From positions 20,978,501 through 21,042,500 of the forward strand of contig CM076944.1 of NCBI GenBank assembly GCA_039566865.1: a DNA stretch of 64,000 nucleotides. The letters run 5' to 3'. Position numbers and translations under genes: made by a program. Positions 10,517 to 21,394 of this stretch are shown here, piece after piece; position 1 is the first letter of the stretch, and each line of letters starts with the position of its first letter. The DNA is from Aurelia coerulea (Eukaryota > Cnidaria > Scyphozoa > Semaeostomeae > Ulmaridae). Under the pieces are notes generated by a model. The model made no database searches. It was not told the DNA's origin and was given only the letters and a program-made list of their open reading frames with translations.

Positions 10517-10731
10517 TACCGGGTGTCCCAAAAAAGTACTCCTTTTTAAAAAATCACTAAAAATTGATTATCAAACTTTTGATAAAATTTTCTTTTTAAC
10601 TTGCTTTGTCAAAGACCCAAAAATATTTATAGATGCTAAAATATTTGCTTTTGATGCAACAAGGTAGAAAAATTACACATTGAAAAATTTTATTTTGAGC
10701 TTTAATTTTTAAGCAAAATCCTCAATCTTTC
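10517..10731. mobile_element. Single terminus of a CCGGGTGTCCC-type DNA transposon
   Basis: TA (10517-10518) is followed by CCGGGTGTCCCAAAAAAGTA, the same end found at 268 and 48194. I see no partner inverted copy nearby, so this is a decayed or truncated copy, or the far end of an element enclosing the adjacent hydrolase gene. Confidence 0.45.
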
Positions 10732-12547
10732 CTAAAAGTCAACGGCATCGAAGTCTCCTATGATAGTGTGCATTTCCTTCCCGGTAGCATGTTGTTGAAT
10801 AGCAGCGGTCATACTGAAAACGTAAAGAATTTAAAAACCATTTACCTAACGAGTTGTGGTGACACAGCTCCCTCCATAACCATGGAGGGCATTCAGTATT
10901 GGCAGGTCTCGCTGTCTCAGCTTTGATTGCTGCCTCCTTCAGGCAATCGAGGCACTTACGTATTTCTTGTATTAACAGAGGCAGCCCGTAGTCCTCGCTC
11001 ACATGAAGAGAGTCACGACAAGACCAAAGATGCCTCTTTTGGTGTGGGAATTTGGAAGTGAGGTCCAAAAATGCCACACCTTTTCCCGCGCAAACAGTGG
11101 CAATCATATTGTTAAACACCCCACAGCGAGCATCCATTTCATCCAGTCTTGGTAGGACCGATGCGACAAGTACCTAAAAATGGACATATCGTAATCTGAA
11201 AACCCGGGAAAAAATGCTAATATAATGATATTTCAATTTCAAGGAGACGATACATACATACGTCCTTGTCCTTCATGTAGAGTTGTTAGCCCTCTAGGAT
11301 TCTTTTTAATAGCTTCCAAAGGATGATTGGTATGAAGCAGAAACTTCTTGACCTTAGTTAATTGGCAATCAAAAAATAAAAATTTCAATACCTTATGTTT
11401 GACCACATGACCAGCACAGGCCCATATTAGGATATTGTTCGCAAAGAAATTTTTTAAAATGGTGCTAACTTATTTCTTTGTTACTACATCTCGAAATATA
11501 TATATACCATTCGATTCGTCTCCATGAGTACTTTTCTTTGACAAATAATAGAGCTTTTACGGTATTCATATTGTTCTTATCATTCAGTCGGGTGCGTGAC
11601 AGATTGCCTTTAATACCAAAAAGTTCATTGTGAGAATGTAAAGTATCCAAACGCAAAGGCGGGAGTGAGTGGAACGGTGAGAAGCCAGAAAGGGCATTGG
11701 GTACAAGCAAAACGTTTGGACTTTGCTGCGTCCTTAAAAGAATAAAGACGCAAAGTTTTCCACAATATTCTTGTTGATAGAAACATGATGGATACGGTGA
11801 AACAAGAACTGCTGCTTGATAATTAAAAATAAACCTGGCAATTGCTACTGCCGGATAACATTGTAATACAGCATGGAATGTCATATATATTAAATTTGAA
11901 AGCAGCTTATACTTCAAATTTTTTTAATTTATTCATGCTACTCAGCCCAAAGCTCCTAGCCCCCAAAGTTCCTAGCCGTACAGAGTGTAGATTCAAAAGA
12001 AATGGGAAGCGTGACGAAACAGTTGCCAAGAGATTTAAAAAACTGTCCTTGGCTTGTCCCATGATCATTGCTGCTGACATATCGTTTGTACCAACCAACA
12101 AAACCACGAATCCGGCTTTGACCTCTGACTGGCAATGGCGGACTTCCACAGCAACATGCTTGAATTGACCACCAGGAGTACAGTTGATATACCAATTCGA
12201 AGGTGGATCAATTGCTGCTGAGACAAGTGGCCGCAGCTGGGAGTCCGAAAAGACTGCAACCTGAAAGCGTTAATTAAAAGTAAAAATACCTTTTTTATCT
12301 TACTAGAATCTTCTAGAAAAATCGCAATGACTTTTAAAGAACGCCTTTCAACCAGCATCCCTTTGTGGTCGCACTTTGCTGAGAACATGTCATATGAAAA
12401 TGGCTGCCGCAGTCGAAAGGCAAAATGCCTTCTTCCATAGTGAAAGCACCTGGGGATGTACTGCGATCCTGCGATGAAGGATATATATACGGACTTATAT
12501 ATGGCCAAGGGTATACCTGTTTCAATTGGTCTTGCCAAGAATGCCAT
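10732..12547 (-). CDS. SGNH/GDSL-hydrolase-like protein, five exons
   Basis: Exons on the minus strand: 12517-12547, 12290-12468, 11913-12260, 10851-11173 and 10732-10813. All introns begin GT and end AG. The joined length is 963 nt, giving 320 codons and a stop with no frame break. Domain signs: FSDSQLRP (block I, nucleophile Ser in a D-S motif), LLVGTNDM (block III, G-x-N-D), VLVASVLPR, and DSLHVSEDYG (block V, Asp and His of the D-x-x-H pair). These are the blocks of SGNH esterase-like folds. The 12290-12468 exon (YIPRCFHYGRRHFAFRLRQP) is not recognised. The donor at 11907-11912 (GTATAAG) could be replaced by a weaker in-phase GTACGG 60 nt earlier. The start at 12547 is the first Met; the exon at 13487-13729 could be an upstream exon. 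Whether it is a host gene or transposon cargo is unclear. Confidence 0.6.
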
Positions 12548-12816
12548 TTTTTTTAATTTGGCACGGAGAATGGTCCAATTGGTCTAGCCAAGGGCACCAC
12601 TTTCGTTAAAATTAGTCCAGGCAACGGTACTACTTTGAATGTGCTCGCATCCAAAAATTTGTGACCCGTCCAAAAATCATAGGAAAAGTAAAAGCAATAT
12701 TATTGCGTACTTAATACCATGCAATGTATTACTTAGTAGTAGTTTATCATATATGAAGAAATGTGAATCTTATGGTAAATTATACCCTTCTCGATTTTCC
12801 TGATCATTCAGAAAAG

Positions 12817-13177
12817 GCCCGGGGGGGCACTACCATATGTACCAGTGCGGGATGTGCCATTTTTTTGGGGTACCGTTTTTCAAGCTGGAAATAAATTTTA
12901 GGGTGTCATTTTTGGCAACATCACAAATGAACATACATTTTAAGGTGTCATTTTGGAAGAAAAACGCTTCAGGGTATTGAATTTGATCTAATTTCAGATA
13001 CTTGGTTAGAACTTCGAATTGTGGTCACAATTTCAAGGTATCTATTTTGAATGGCCCGTAAATTTTGGGGTATGATTTTTGAAAAATTCATAAATTTAAG
13101 GGTATGATTTTACAATTCAAAATGGCACACCCACGTCATCCGCCTATTGAAGTGACCCCCCCCCCCCCCCCCCCGGG
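12817..13177. mobile_element. MITE-like repeat bounded by poly-G / poly-C
   Basis: The segment opens with GGCCCGGGGGGGCACTACC and closes with AAGTGACCCCCCC...CCCGGG, giving inverted CCCGGGGGGG-type ends. The interior repeats short motifs (GGGTGTCATTTTTGGCA, AGGTGTCATTTTGG, GGGTATGATTTTTG, GGGTATGATTTTAC). No gene. The target duplication is not clear. Confidence 0.4.
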
Positions 13178-13486
13178 AGAAAAGGAGAAAACGTGTTTGC
13201 TCACTAGCTGTTCGTGCGGTACTTTACTTTTTGAAAAAAAGCATGGGCATAAAGTGAATCCCCCCTCCCCCACCACCGGACCCAAACTGTACTAAAACTA
13301 GCTACTGCAACGCAAGTTTATTTCGGTACAAAGAGACTGTGGTATCGTAAAGTAAAATTATCAAGTTGCATTACGGAGACTGTTTCGATACTTGGGTAAA
13401 TACCTAAATACTGCAAAATTTGTATGTTACTGCTATTAAAATACTGAATGGATATGGCGTATCTTTTAATGGATTGAAATACTCAC

Positions 13487-13729
13487 TGTTTCGCTGCTGA
13501 AGCCATCTACAGGAGAGTGTTTTTTTTTTTGCTTTCCACTTTCTCCTTCCTTCCAACGGACGGCAGCGGAACGAAAACCAGTTCCCTTTCTATCAAAACC
13601 TCTGTATCGCCATTCATGGGAGGCACATCCAGCCAAGAGCGTTATGTCCACCTCGTTGTGAATGGCATGTTCACGCTTTTTCACTCTCTTTCGCGTGACG
13701 GTTGTGCAAATCATCGCAAAGCATAGCAA
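13487..13729 (-). CDS. Unassigned coding exon with splice donor
   Basis: A minus-strand frame starts with Met (MLCFAMICTT or the second Met, MICTTVTRKRVKKRE), runs about 80 residues through a Trp/Arg-rich segment (CASHEWRYRGFDRKGTG) and ends at a strong donor, GTGAGT (13481-13486), in phase 0. It looks like a first or early coding exon. It lies 940 bp upstream of the hydrolase gene on the same strand and may be its 5' exon, but the matching acceptor is weak, so I keep it separate. Family not recognised. Confidence 0.35.
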
Positions 13730-14099
13730 ATCAATCCGAACAAATGTTAACTATGGCATTCCAGTTCAGCAGTGAGTTTTAGCGAAGAAAGTTGAAAATG
13801 ATTTCTATGTCGGATAACTCTTTTTCGGTATGCAAAAATCTGACGTCAACGTCAGATTCCGCCCAATTAACTTGACAACGTTAACCTTTGACAACGAGTC
13901 ACCAGATATCGTAATAACACAATGGTCATTGTAATGATCTTGCGAAATTCCAATTAAAATTTCAGCACCCAGCATTTTCCCAGTCAAAAAATTAAATGTT
14001 TGAGCAAAGTGCATCGTTCCGTCTCTTCAATATAAGGACCATTAGTGACCCCTGGTAATATTCAAGAAAGACGTTTCTAAGATTACCCTCACATGAGCA

Positions 14100-14260
14100 A
14101 ACTCAAACCGGTCTGAGTTTCAAATCGGTTTGAGTTTCAATTCGGTCTGCGGTCTAAGCCCTTGGAGTGCTCACATGACGCAGGCGAATTGAAACTCAGG
14201 TCGACCTGAGATTCGTTTCGGTTTCTCAGGTCGGTTTGAGTTTTCAGGTCGACCTGAGAT
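14100..14260. repeat. Inverted/direct repeat cluster of GGTTTGAGTTTC motifs
   Basis: GGTCTGAGTTTC, GGTTTGAGTTTC and AATTCGG motifs occur several times on one strand and then in complement (CGAATTGAAACTCAGG, twice AGGTCGACCTGAG), with CTCACATGA at both halves. This looks like a decayed foldback element. Confidence 0.4.
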
Positions 14261-14264
14261 TTTT

Positions 14265-14353
14265 GATTACAAAGTCCAACTTTGTAATCTAAGAAGGGGC
14301 TTCGATGTCAGGCTGTCAGAAAGAAAGTAAGTAACCCACTTCCGTCACGCTCG
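14265..14353. repeat. Dispersed hairpin repeat, copy 1 (also at 38516-38662)
   Basis: GATTACAAAGT and ACTTTGTAATC form a hairpin, followed by AAGAAGGGGCTTCGATGTCA, a short GTCAG/GAAAG tract and AACCCACTTCCGTCACGCTC. The same order of blocks occurs at 38516-38662, so it is a dispersed repeat. Confidence 0.65.
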
Positions 14354-14649
14354 AACACAGTGACATTTCGTTTCACAAACCGCTGACCACTCAAAATCAC
14401 CAGTCTCGCAGCTAGATTTCAAAACGAGCGAGACAACTGGCCTAGATAGGTCGTGCATCGGCTTCTGCATTCTAGCGTGAGCTCATCCGTTCGCAGTTAA
14501 ATCCACTATTTGATTTTGATGGAAGAAAGGTTGGCGAACATCGGGAGACATCAATCGACGAAATTTTCGGATTAAAAAGCACTGTTTGAAGACTTCTTGT
14601 GGCCATGAAAAAATGGCCTAATTCGTACGCAGATTCCTGTTGATGAAAG

Positions 14650-15140
14650 AGGATATTTCTCCAAAACTACACCGTGCCACATCAAGAACTTTACAGGAGT
14701 CCTTGCCAAGGATGTCAGGAACATGACCTATCAGGTGGGTTATTCACTGTTTTTTGCGTTGCGACGTTATTCTAGGTTTTTTCGACACTACTCTAGAACC
14801 ATGTTAGGTAAGTAGCAGAAGGAACCATTTCTTCCATATTTTGTTTGTATTGAAATACTCAAGCTGGAAGTCTGGCATTTGTTTATGTTGATAAAACTAC
14901 CTATGGACAATTGATATCCAGAAGCTCACATTCTTGAGTGGTCGGAAAGGCAGGTAAAATTTTATTTATCAAACTGCAGTCTAAAATGGTTCTACGGTCG
15001 TCATCTGAAATTGCCAATTTTGAGGCATTTATTTCTCCAAATCGGCACCGTGCCACATCACCAAACTTTGCCAGTGCACTTGCAATGTCTTCAGTAACAG
15101 TATGCCAGTGTCGGTATATGCACTGTTTTTTGCGTTAAAC
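14650..15140 (+). repeat. Diverged tandem duplication, possibly old exons
   Basis: 14650-14765 and 15027-15140 share ATTTCTCCAAA, CACCGTGCCACATCA and TTCACTGTTTTTTGCGTT / GCACTGTTTTTTGCGTT in the same order, about 375 bp apart. The first copy has an open frame (QIPVDERGYFSKTTPCHIKN) ending at GTGGGT and could be an exon. The second reads ISPNRHRATSPNFASALAMS. No function assigned. Confidence 0.35.
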
Positions 15141-16700
15141 GTCAATATTCATCTTTTTAGGGGAAGGTTTTGTTTACATCGTCAACGATTTGGGCAAGGA
15201 AAAGCTTTGTCCTTTAACAATCACATACGGGGAAAGTGCTGCATGTCATGTGTTATGAGAAGCAGCTACTTCAGTACCCGATACATCGTGTACAAGGGGA
15301 TTTTTGTACTTAATGTCATAAGATTTACAATACAATCCAACTATTTACGTCTTTTTAGACAAAATGCAAGAAGTAACGAATCCTCAAATTAACAGTCAGA
15401 AATTTACCCACATTCCTATTTGATGCAAAAACATGTGCAAATTGCTTGATGCATTGCTGAGGGCAATGTGTCATTGTAGTTTTAATTCCACTTTATATGA
15501 AGGGGGTCAGGAATGCTGGAAAGGGGGCATAGGGGTGACTGCCCTTGCTGCCATCTGAGAAATGACCTGACTATGTTATTTTCTATTGTTTTGCCTTGTC
15601 CAACTAACTTTTGGCATCCCTGAATAGGTATTAATGTGAAAAGGGTGACAATTGTTTGCAAAATGGCTTATTCTTTTGTCTTGCAGATTCATGCACCTTA
15701 AATGCACAGAACATATGAAGTGATATTTTGCTTGCATATCCTTGACCCATCCAACTTGGTTAGCTTTTATACATAGATGGCATAGAGATGTAAAAACAGC
15801 AATTGACTATACAGCAGATGTTAACAGTTGCAGTTAAGATATTTCAGGGCTGTAGGATGCATCTTGAACTTGGGGGGCACAGCACATCAAGGAAGTTTTT
15901 CATCAAGCTAAAGAGACACTTCCTAAAGTGAAAAGGCACTCTTTTGTTTATTGCAAAATCTCAAGAAAGGGTGGCATGTGCCCCCAGTGCCTCCTGGTTT
16001 CTACATCACTGAGAGGTTTAAAAGAAAGAACATTTCATGAACATTTTTAGCATCATTTGCAGAAGTACACAGTATTATTGCAGGATATCTTTAGTTAGAT
16101 AACTGTATTTTAATTCTGAGAGGTGTTTTCAAGTTGCTTTCACTGAATTTTTCTGCTTTTATTTGTGTGTGTATCTGTGCAGAATGATGGTTTTATTTTC
16201 AATAAAACTCTATTGGTAGAAAAAGATGTTTTGGAGTAGGTCAAGGGTCACCAGAAACAATTTTGACCAACATGAGCAAATTTGACATATTTCATGATTT
16301 TTTGGACAGTAATTCTAGTATCCTCAAGAATGTACACCTAAAATTTCAGGGGCAATCAAAATCTGTTGAAAAATCAGTTCAAATTATTTCAAAACCAGTT
16401 TGTGAAGAGTGCATTCTTATTCTCATAAGAAACAAAGGCCCTTCCAAGAAATTAAGAAACTCTACTAGTAGCAGTTATCAGAGGCAATGTTGGAAGTTGA
16501 GGTACCTTTCAAGTTTTGTTATTCCTGGAAAATCATTCTAACAAAAAGTGTTAGATAGAACTGGATTAATTGACAGATTTCTGATTGCAAAACTAATCAA
16601 CGAATTTCACTATTTTTCTAGAAATGCATTGAAGGACTTGTGTAGTGAGTCTAGTACTGCCCTTACAAGTATGACAATTTGCCTTTGCCTTGCCTCGATG
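15141..16700. other. No gene recognised
   Basis: The stretch is AT-rich, with only short open frames and no motif, splice pair or repeat that I can support. Confidence 0.5.
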
Positions 16701-16779
16701 TATCAGGCTCGCAAAAGATAAGATGCCTCTGCTTCAAACTGAGTGTGCGTGCGCATAAAAAACGAAAAAACCCCATGTT

Positions 16780-16838
16780 CATAAGTCTCAGTATGAGCGA
16801 TACCATCCAATTCAATATGAGCGATGCTGAGACTTATG
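16780..16838. repeat. Inverted repeat with internal direct repeat
   Basis: CATAAGTCTCAG (16780-16791) and its exact complement CTGAGACTTATG (16827-16838) flank two copies of ATGAGCGAT. Likely the ends of a very small inverted-repeat element. Confidence 0.5.
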
Positions 16839-17021
16839 TAATGAGTATACAATGAGATCAGAACGATTGTTATTCAGCTGTTTTCATTAACACCATAAAG
16901 CGCTAACTATGCTTATCACCCGCTTCTTTTGATACATTGTTCTTGATATTTCCAAACGGAGCTATCACACCTGGCAGGGGACCCCTTGGGAATTTCTATC
17001 GAGTCAGGTTGCTTGGTCTCT

Positions 17022-17150
17022 GCTGGGTTCAGATGGGTTCAGCTGGGTTCAGATGGGTTCAGCTGGGTTCAGCTGGGTTCAGCTGGGTTCAGCTGGGTTC
17101 AGATGGATTCAGCTGGGTTCAGGTGGGTTCAGGTGGATTCAGGTGGGTTT
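17022..17150. repeat. 11-bp minisatellite (GGGTTCAGCTG and variants)
   Basis: About a dozen tandem units of GGGTTCAG(C/A/G)TG. The open frames here (repeated GFSWVQLGS) are a by-product of the 11-bp period. Confidence 0.9.
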
Positions 17151-17413
17151 AACTTATATAAATTACGAATCTAAATTGGAAATGGACAAATAATCCAATG
17201 GGGATTTTGGAGTTCTTGGGATTTTCTTTGTGATACTACTATAAGCAACATTTGGTAAAATATTTATTGAATTCAGTGGCTATTTTGACAGTTTCCAGGC
17301 CTTATACTTACTGTATTATGCCCTTTATTCCTTTGCATAGCATTTTCATGTTGCTTTTTGTGTTCATCAAAATACTTATGGGTAGCAATTCTTTTTGCTT
17401 TCTCTAATTTCAT

Positions 17414-17596
17414 TCATGATGCGGTTTCGGAATTGCTTGATGTGTATGCATGGTCATTGACAGTATTTATTAATTTGAACTGATGGAATAGATTGTCCCT
17501 AATTTTAATCACTTTCTGAATGTGCAAATTAATCCAAGGTTTATTTCTAAGTTTCAAAGCCTTTTTGATAATTTTTCTTGGGGTAATGTTTGTCAA
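17414..17596 (-). pseudogene. LINE ORF2 fragment (endonuclease-RT linker)
   Basis: The 60-residue frame includes KPWINLHIQKVIKIRDNLF, the conserved PW-I-x(n)-I-x-x-RD linker between endonuclease and RT in CR1/Jockey-type ORF2. Both flanks are degraded, so this is a relic. Confidence 0.55.
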
Positions 17597-17711
17597 TAAG
17601 ATTGTGGAGATTAATCAGAAAAATATCAAATTTTTGATTGCAGCTGCGGAGGCGTGAAGCGCCTGCGAAGCGGCCATGTAGACGCGACAAATTGCCCATC
17701 GTGGATTATTT

Positions 17712-17949
17712 TAGCCTACGTGTAGACACCTTATCCAACTGGAGAAAAGGGTCTACGAATTAATGAGCGAAAGCTTGCTACTACAGTTCCAGGTTTCTAG
17801 AACTTAATTTATGCAGCCTTTGTTTAGATGGGTTTCACACATTATTTGAATAGAGGATTAACATAATTAATTGAACAGACGTAGCAAGCGTTATCTCATT
17901 ATTTCGTAGACCCTCTATTCTGTAGGATAATGGGTCTACTCGTAGGCTA
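17712..17949. mobile_element. Mutator-like MITE with perfect 9-bp target duplication
   Basis: The element begins TAGCCTACGTGTAGAC and ends with the complement form GGGTCTACTCGTAGGCTA. The inverted repeats extend about 75 bp (shared TTATCC, GGGTCTACGAA, GCTTGCTAC). GGATTATTT flanks both sides (17703-17711 and 17950-17958). The homologous copy B near 27780 has a single GGATTATCT at this point, i.e. an empty site. A 9-bp duplication and long TIRs fit Mutator-like elements. Confidence 0.75.
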
Positions 17950-19158
17950 GGATTATTTATGTACGTGGCTCAACTCAACCTTACGTGTCAATTCAATTCA
18001 ATCAAATTGTTTGCTTCACTGCTGCACTGCAAACTTCCTGACTGCAGGTAACGAAGAAGGAAGAGCGGGATTTCTTCACAATCTGGTGCGTATCACATCA
18101 TGTGTTTATTACAAATATGCGAGAATTTCGTTTTATCCTGTCTTGCTTCGACCATACTCACAGAATGGCTTCTACAGCTTATCTTGTTCAAAGACAGCAA
18201 CATGACGATATGGGAGCCTATGATTCCAAGGCCTAGCTAGCTCGAGGTAACTTTGACTTGCACAAACAAATATATTCTGGTTGCCATCGGTAGGGGATTG
18301 ATGAAGAAGGAATGCTCAAAACTGACACCGGAGGTTTGCAACAAATCGTAGGTTTAACGTGTCCAACATCTTAGTATTAAAAGATAGTAAAAAGGCACGG
18401 TGTGGTTCCATAAAGTTTGAGAATAATATCTCTTCATATTCGTTTCAAGATCACAACAAACTTCTCAACAACAAAGTTAATTCGACACTTCCGCGTCTAC
18501 GTTCTCGGGGGGTAATGTCTTTGCTTACAGGAGGAATTATTGTTCATACAGCAAAAGAATTATGTTTACAGTAAATAAAGCCTTATTCAGTTTTTGTTTT
18601 TGTTGCAGGACCAAAGAATTGCCTGTTCTAATTCCTGTAATGAATGCATTCAGGTCTGGTTTGCATTCATGCAAAGTAAATCACAGTGGGATGGACCAAT
18701 ACAGTTGTCCAGACTAAACACTGCACATTATGAACTTTTTCCATCATGATTGTTTTTCACTCATAAAACCTATTTTTCTCCATTTTTGGAATTAGACATT
18801 GAACAATTTGTTGTGATGATACAGCCGTTTCATTATTCCTGCAATGCAGTTGGATGGAGCAAACAATGAACGACAAGGAAAAGCTAATTGCAAAGCAAGG
18901 ATCAAAGCCAGTGACTGTGAAGTGTCATCCATGGCAGTTTAAAAGAATAAAGTCCACAGGAACTTTTGAACTATGAACATTAACTACAGTACCTGTACCT
19001 GATAATTTGCAATTTAGTAATTGAGAGCAGTATTACATTTGGCTATAATGGATTTTGTAATTGTGGAAACCGTTGTCATTTTTTTAAGTTTCGACCTCAG
19101 AACATTGGAGACAGCTCCCTGAGAGGGCATTATAATGTAAATTTCATTTTTGCCACAT

Positions 19159-19327
19159 AGACATGTTAGCTATTCTTAAAAGTATCTGAATCGAAAGATA
19201 TTTTGATACATTTTCTGGAATCCACGAATGTGCACAATAGTGATAGTAGCTCTAACACCATTCAAATCGAGCCTCTTGTATAAAAATGCTTGAAAATGTT
19301 CCTCGATCCCGATCCTTTTGAAGGTCT
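19159..19327. mobile_element. AT-flanked MITE (AGACC...GGTCT family), degraded copy
   Basis: Starts AGACATGTTAGCTATTCT, ends AAGGTCT, flanked by AT on both sides. It aligns with the copies at 29738-29916 and 39096-39274. Confidence 0.6.
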
Positions 19328-20099
19328 ATTTACAAGAATCAATTTTTCTCAAAAAATAGGCTATTGTTTCAAATAGATTGCGCGCAAGGCAGATCTTTCA
19401 ATCTTGCTTGAAGCTGTAGTCACTTAACTATGTTAACAGCTAGTACTACGAAATTATGGAGCTGTGTGGAGCGAGTTGCTTACTTCGCGCAAAGCATGCC
19501 GGTCAACAGTCGCTCTTTAAGGAGCTTCAACATTGAAAAGCAAACTTTTTGTACAAAGAATAATTTTCCCGACCTACTCATCACAAAATTATACCTTTCA
19601 AGTAGTAATCTTCCTCCATAGAAACAAATTAGATCCGTCGCAACTACGAGAACTCTAGGATCAACCGTTTTTGGTAAATAGCGCCTCGTTATTGGTTGAA
19701 AACTAAATTCTAGCAATTTTATTGGTAAATACGGAACCAATCCATATGGGCCTAGAGGGGGCCACTTTAAAAGAGTAATGGTATGAATCCCTATTACCAA
19801 GTTACATCAGCAAATCAAAGAATGCAGGGAAATAAGGGACGAAAAGCTATAAGTTTACCCATGAGTTTATCGCATGAGTTTATCGCATTCTGACGTCAGC
19901 CACGAGTATAGAAATTTTTTGGTTTTATCTGATTTTTATTGTTATTGACATCATGAACTGGAAAAGTTGTCGGTTGAGTTGCAACTTTAAGAACCCTTGT
20001 TGCCCTTGTTATTTGGCGGCAAAGCATTGTTTCAAATGAAAATAGGCAACTCACACTTTTAGCTTCAACTCGCACAGTGAATTTCCAACTCGCAACTTT

Positions 20100-20175
20100 C
20101 ATTTAACTCGCAACTCGCAAATTAAGTGCAGCTTGCATAATAATTGCAACTCGCAACTCGCAGCTTGCAGCTTGC
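20100..20175. repeat. Degenerate CAACTCG / GCAGCTT tandem run
   Basis: Multiple copies of CAACTCGCAA and GCAGCTTGCA in a row; simple low-complexity sequence. Confidence 0.6.
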
Positions 20176-20193
20176 ACCATTTCACTTACCATC

Positions 20194-20313
20194 TAGCCTA
20201 CGTGCAGACCATAGAAATTTCTATGTTGCCGACTTTACTATTGTGGAGGAGTTAGAGGCTTTTCCTTTTCTTCTCCAACTCCTCCGCAATAGTAAAGTCT
20301 GCACACAGGCTAC
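20194..20313. mobile_element. Short foldback MITE with 9-bp target duplication
   Basis: Ends TAGCCTACGTGCAGAC and GTCTGCACACAGGCTA are inverted. Inside, GACTTTACTATTG-GGAGGAGTT pairs with its complement near the right end, so nearly the whole element folds. Flanks CTTACCATC (20185-20193) and CTTACAATC (20314-20322) match at 8 of 9 positions. The termini resemble the MITE at 17712. Confidence 0.65.
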
Positions 20314-20338
20314 TTACAATCCACCTTTCCTTTTTAAC

Positions 20339-21390
20339 CCTAATCCATATGGGCTTTTTTCGAGCTACCATTTATGGGGCCCCCCTGAAAACTGCCTTAG
20401 ACTCATCCGAATTCAATACAACTTGGCACAGTTATAGAACAGGTAATTTTGTAGCTCGTAGCGTAATTTGGGTGTGGCTGCCACGCCTTGTGGTGTCACA
20501 GTGACGTCATGAAGCTGAAAATCTGTGAAGATCAGGCTTCCAAGTTGAATTCAAGTTTAATGAAGATTTTGCATGAACTTTATACAGTTTTTGATTCAGT
20601 TTGTCAACGGATGTGGTGATTATTTTATTGCTATTTAAATATTATTTTAATGGTGGTTAAATGCATATTTAAGCGGGGTTAATACCTGAAGAAAGAATGC
20701 GGGTCTCCTGCAAATTGCCTAAACAATAGTCAACCTCGCTCCCAGTTTAGGAATGTGTGGGGGCATGAAAGTTAGCCTCAAGCCTTGCTGAGTCGCTTAT
20801 GCATATTGGCCTCGTGCCGTTTCAGTTTATTGAAAATAACGATTTTGGAGTGATATTTTGGCAGAAATTAGCCGACTCTTGTGACGTCATTTGTGCGATT
20901 AATTTATTCTGTGTAAAAAGAGACTAAAAGAACCTGCAAAATGGTGATTATCTATAACAAATATATCGTTAAGAGTGTTTTTCATTGAAAAAGTTCGAAA
21001 AAACTTGAAAAAATTGCTAATTAGTCCAAAATGGCGGCCAAAATGACGTAATTATCAAAAAATGCTGCCATCATCAAATTCCAGAAATTCCGGTATCAAA
21101 TTGGAGCCCTTCGTTTGCTGATTCATTTGCTGTATAATACTTCATAATTCAATCAAATAATTCCATTGAAATCATTGAAAGCAATGATTTTGCTGCTACC
21201 TCCTTCCAAATATGGGCATGTCACGTGACCTGTGAGTCCTATTGTTCAAACATTTTTCCACCAAAATGTGGCTAATAGATAATTAGTAAAAGTCAGGGAG
21301 GCTGGGGGACATAGCAAATGTCTTTTAAAAACGCGGCAAATAAAACCTTGAGGGGGGGTGGAATCCACCCCCCCCCCATGTGGATTAGGG
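20339..21390. mobile_element. piggyBac-like non-autonomous element (TTAA flanks)
   Basis: TTAA (20335-20338) is followed by CCCTAATCCATATGGG. The right end is CCCATGTGGATTAGGG followed by TTAA (21391-21394). TTAA duplication and CCCT termini are characteristic of piggyBac. No transposase is encoded; the 1.05 kb interior is AT-rich without a gene. Confidence 0.6.
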
Positions 21391-21394
21391 TTAA

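Larger units (their letters stand above)
17640..19340 (+). repeat. Dispersed repeat, copy A (homologous to 27715-29925)
   Basis: Collinear blocks shared with copy B include GAAGCGGCCAT, TTGCCCATCGTGGATTAT, TCACAATCTGGTGCGTATCA, TGACTTGCACAAACAAA, GGGGATTGATGAAG, TTTTTGTTGCAGGACCAAAG, GTTTTTCACT and an AT-flanked MITE at the end. Copy A has acquired a 238-bp MITE (17712-17949). Copy B has extra sequence in the middle. No long conserved frame is seen, so the element's nature is unknown; it could be a duplicated gene fragment or a transposon. Confidence 0.7.

Noticed and set aside
16937..17174. Gly/Trp/Val/Gln repeat protein-like frames
   Set aside because: The 11-bp minisatellite reads open in all frames; no start context, domain or splice sites.
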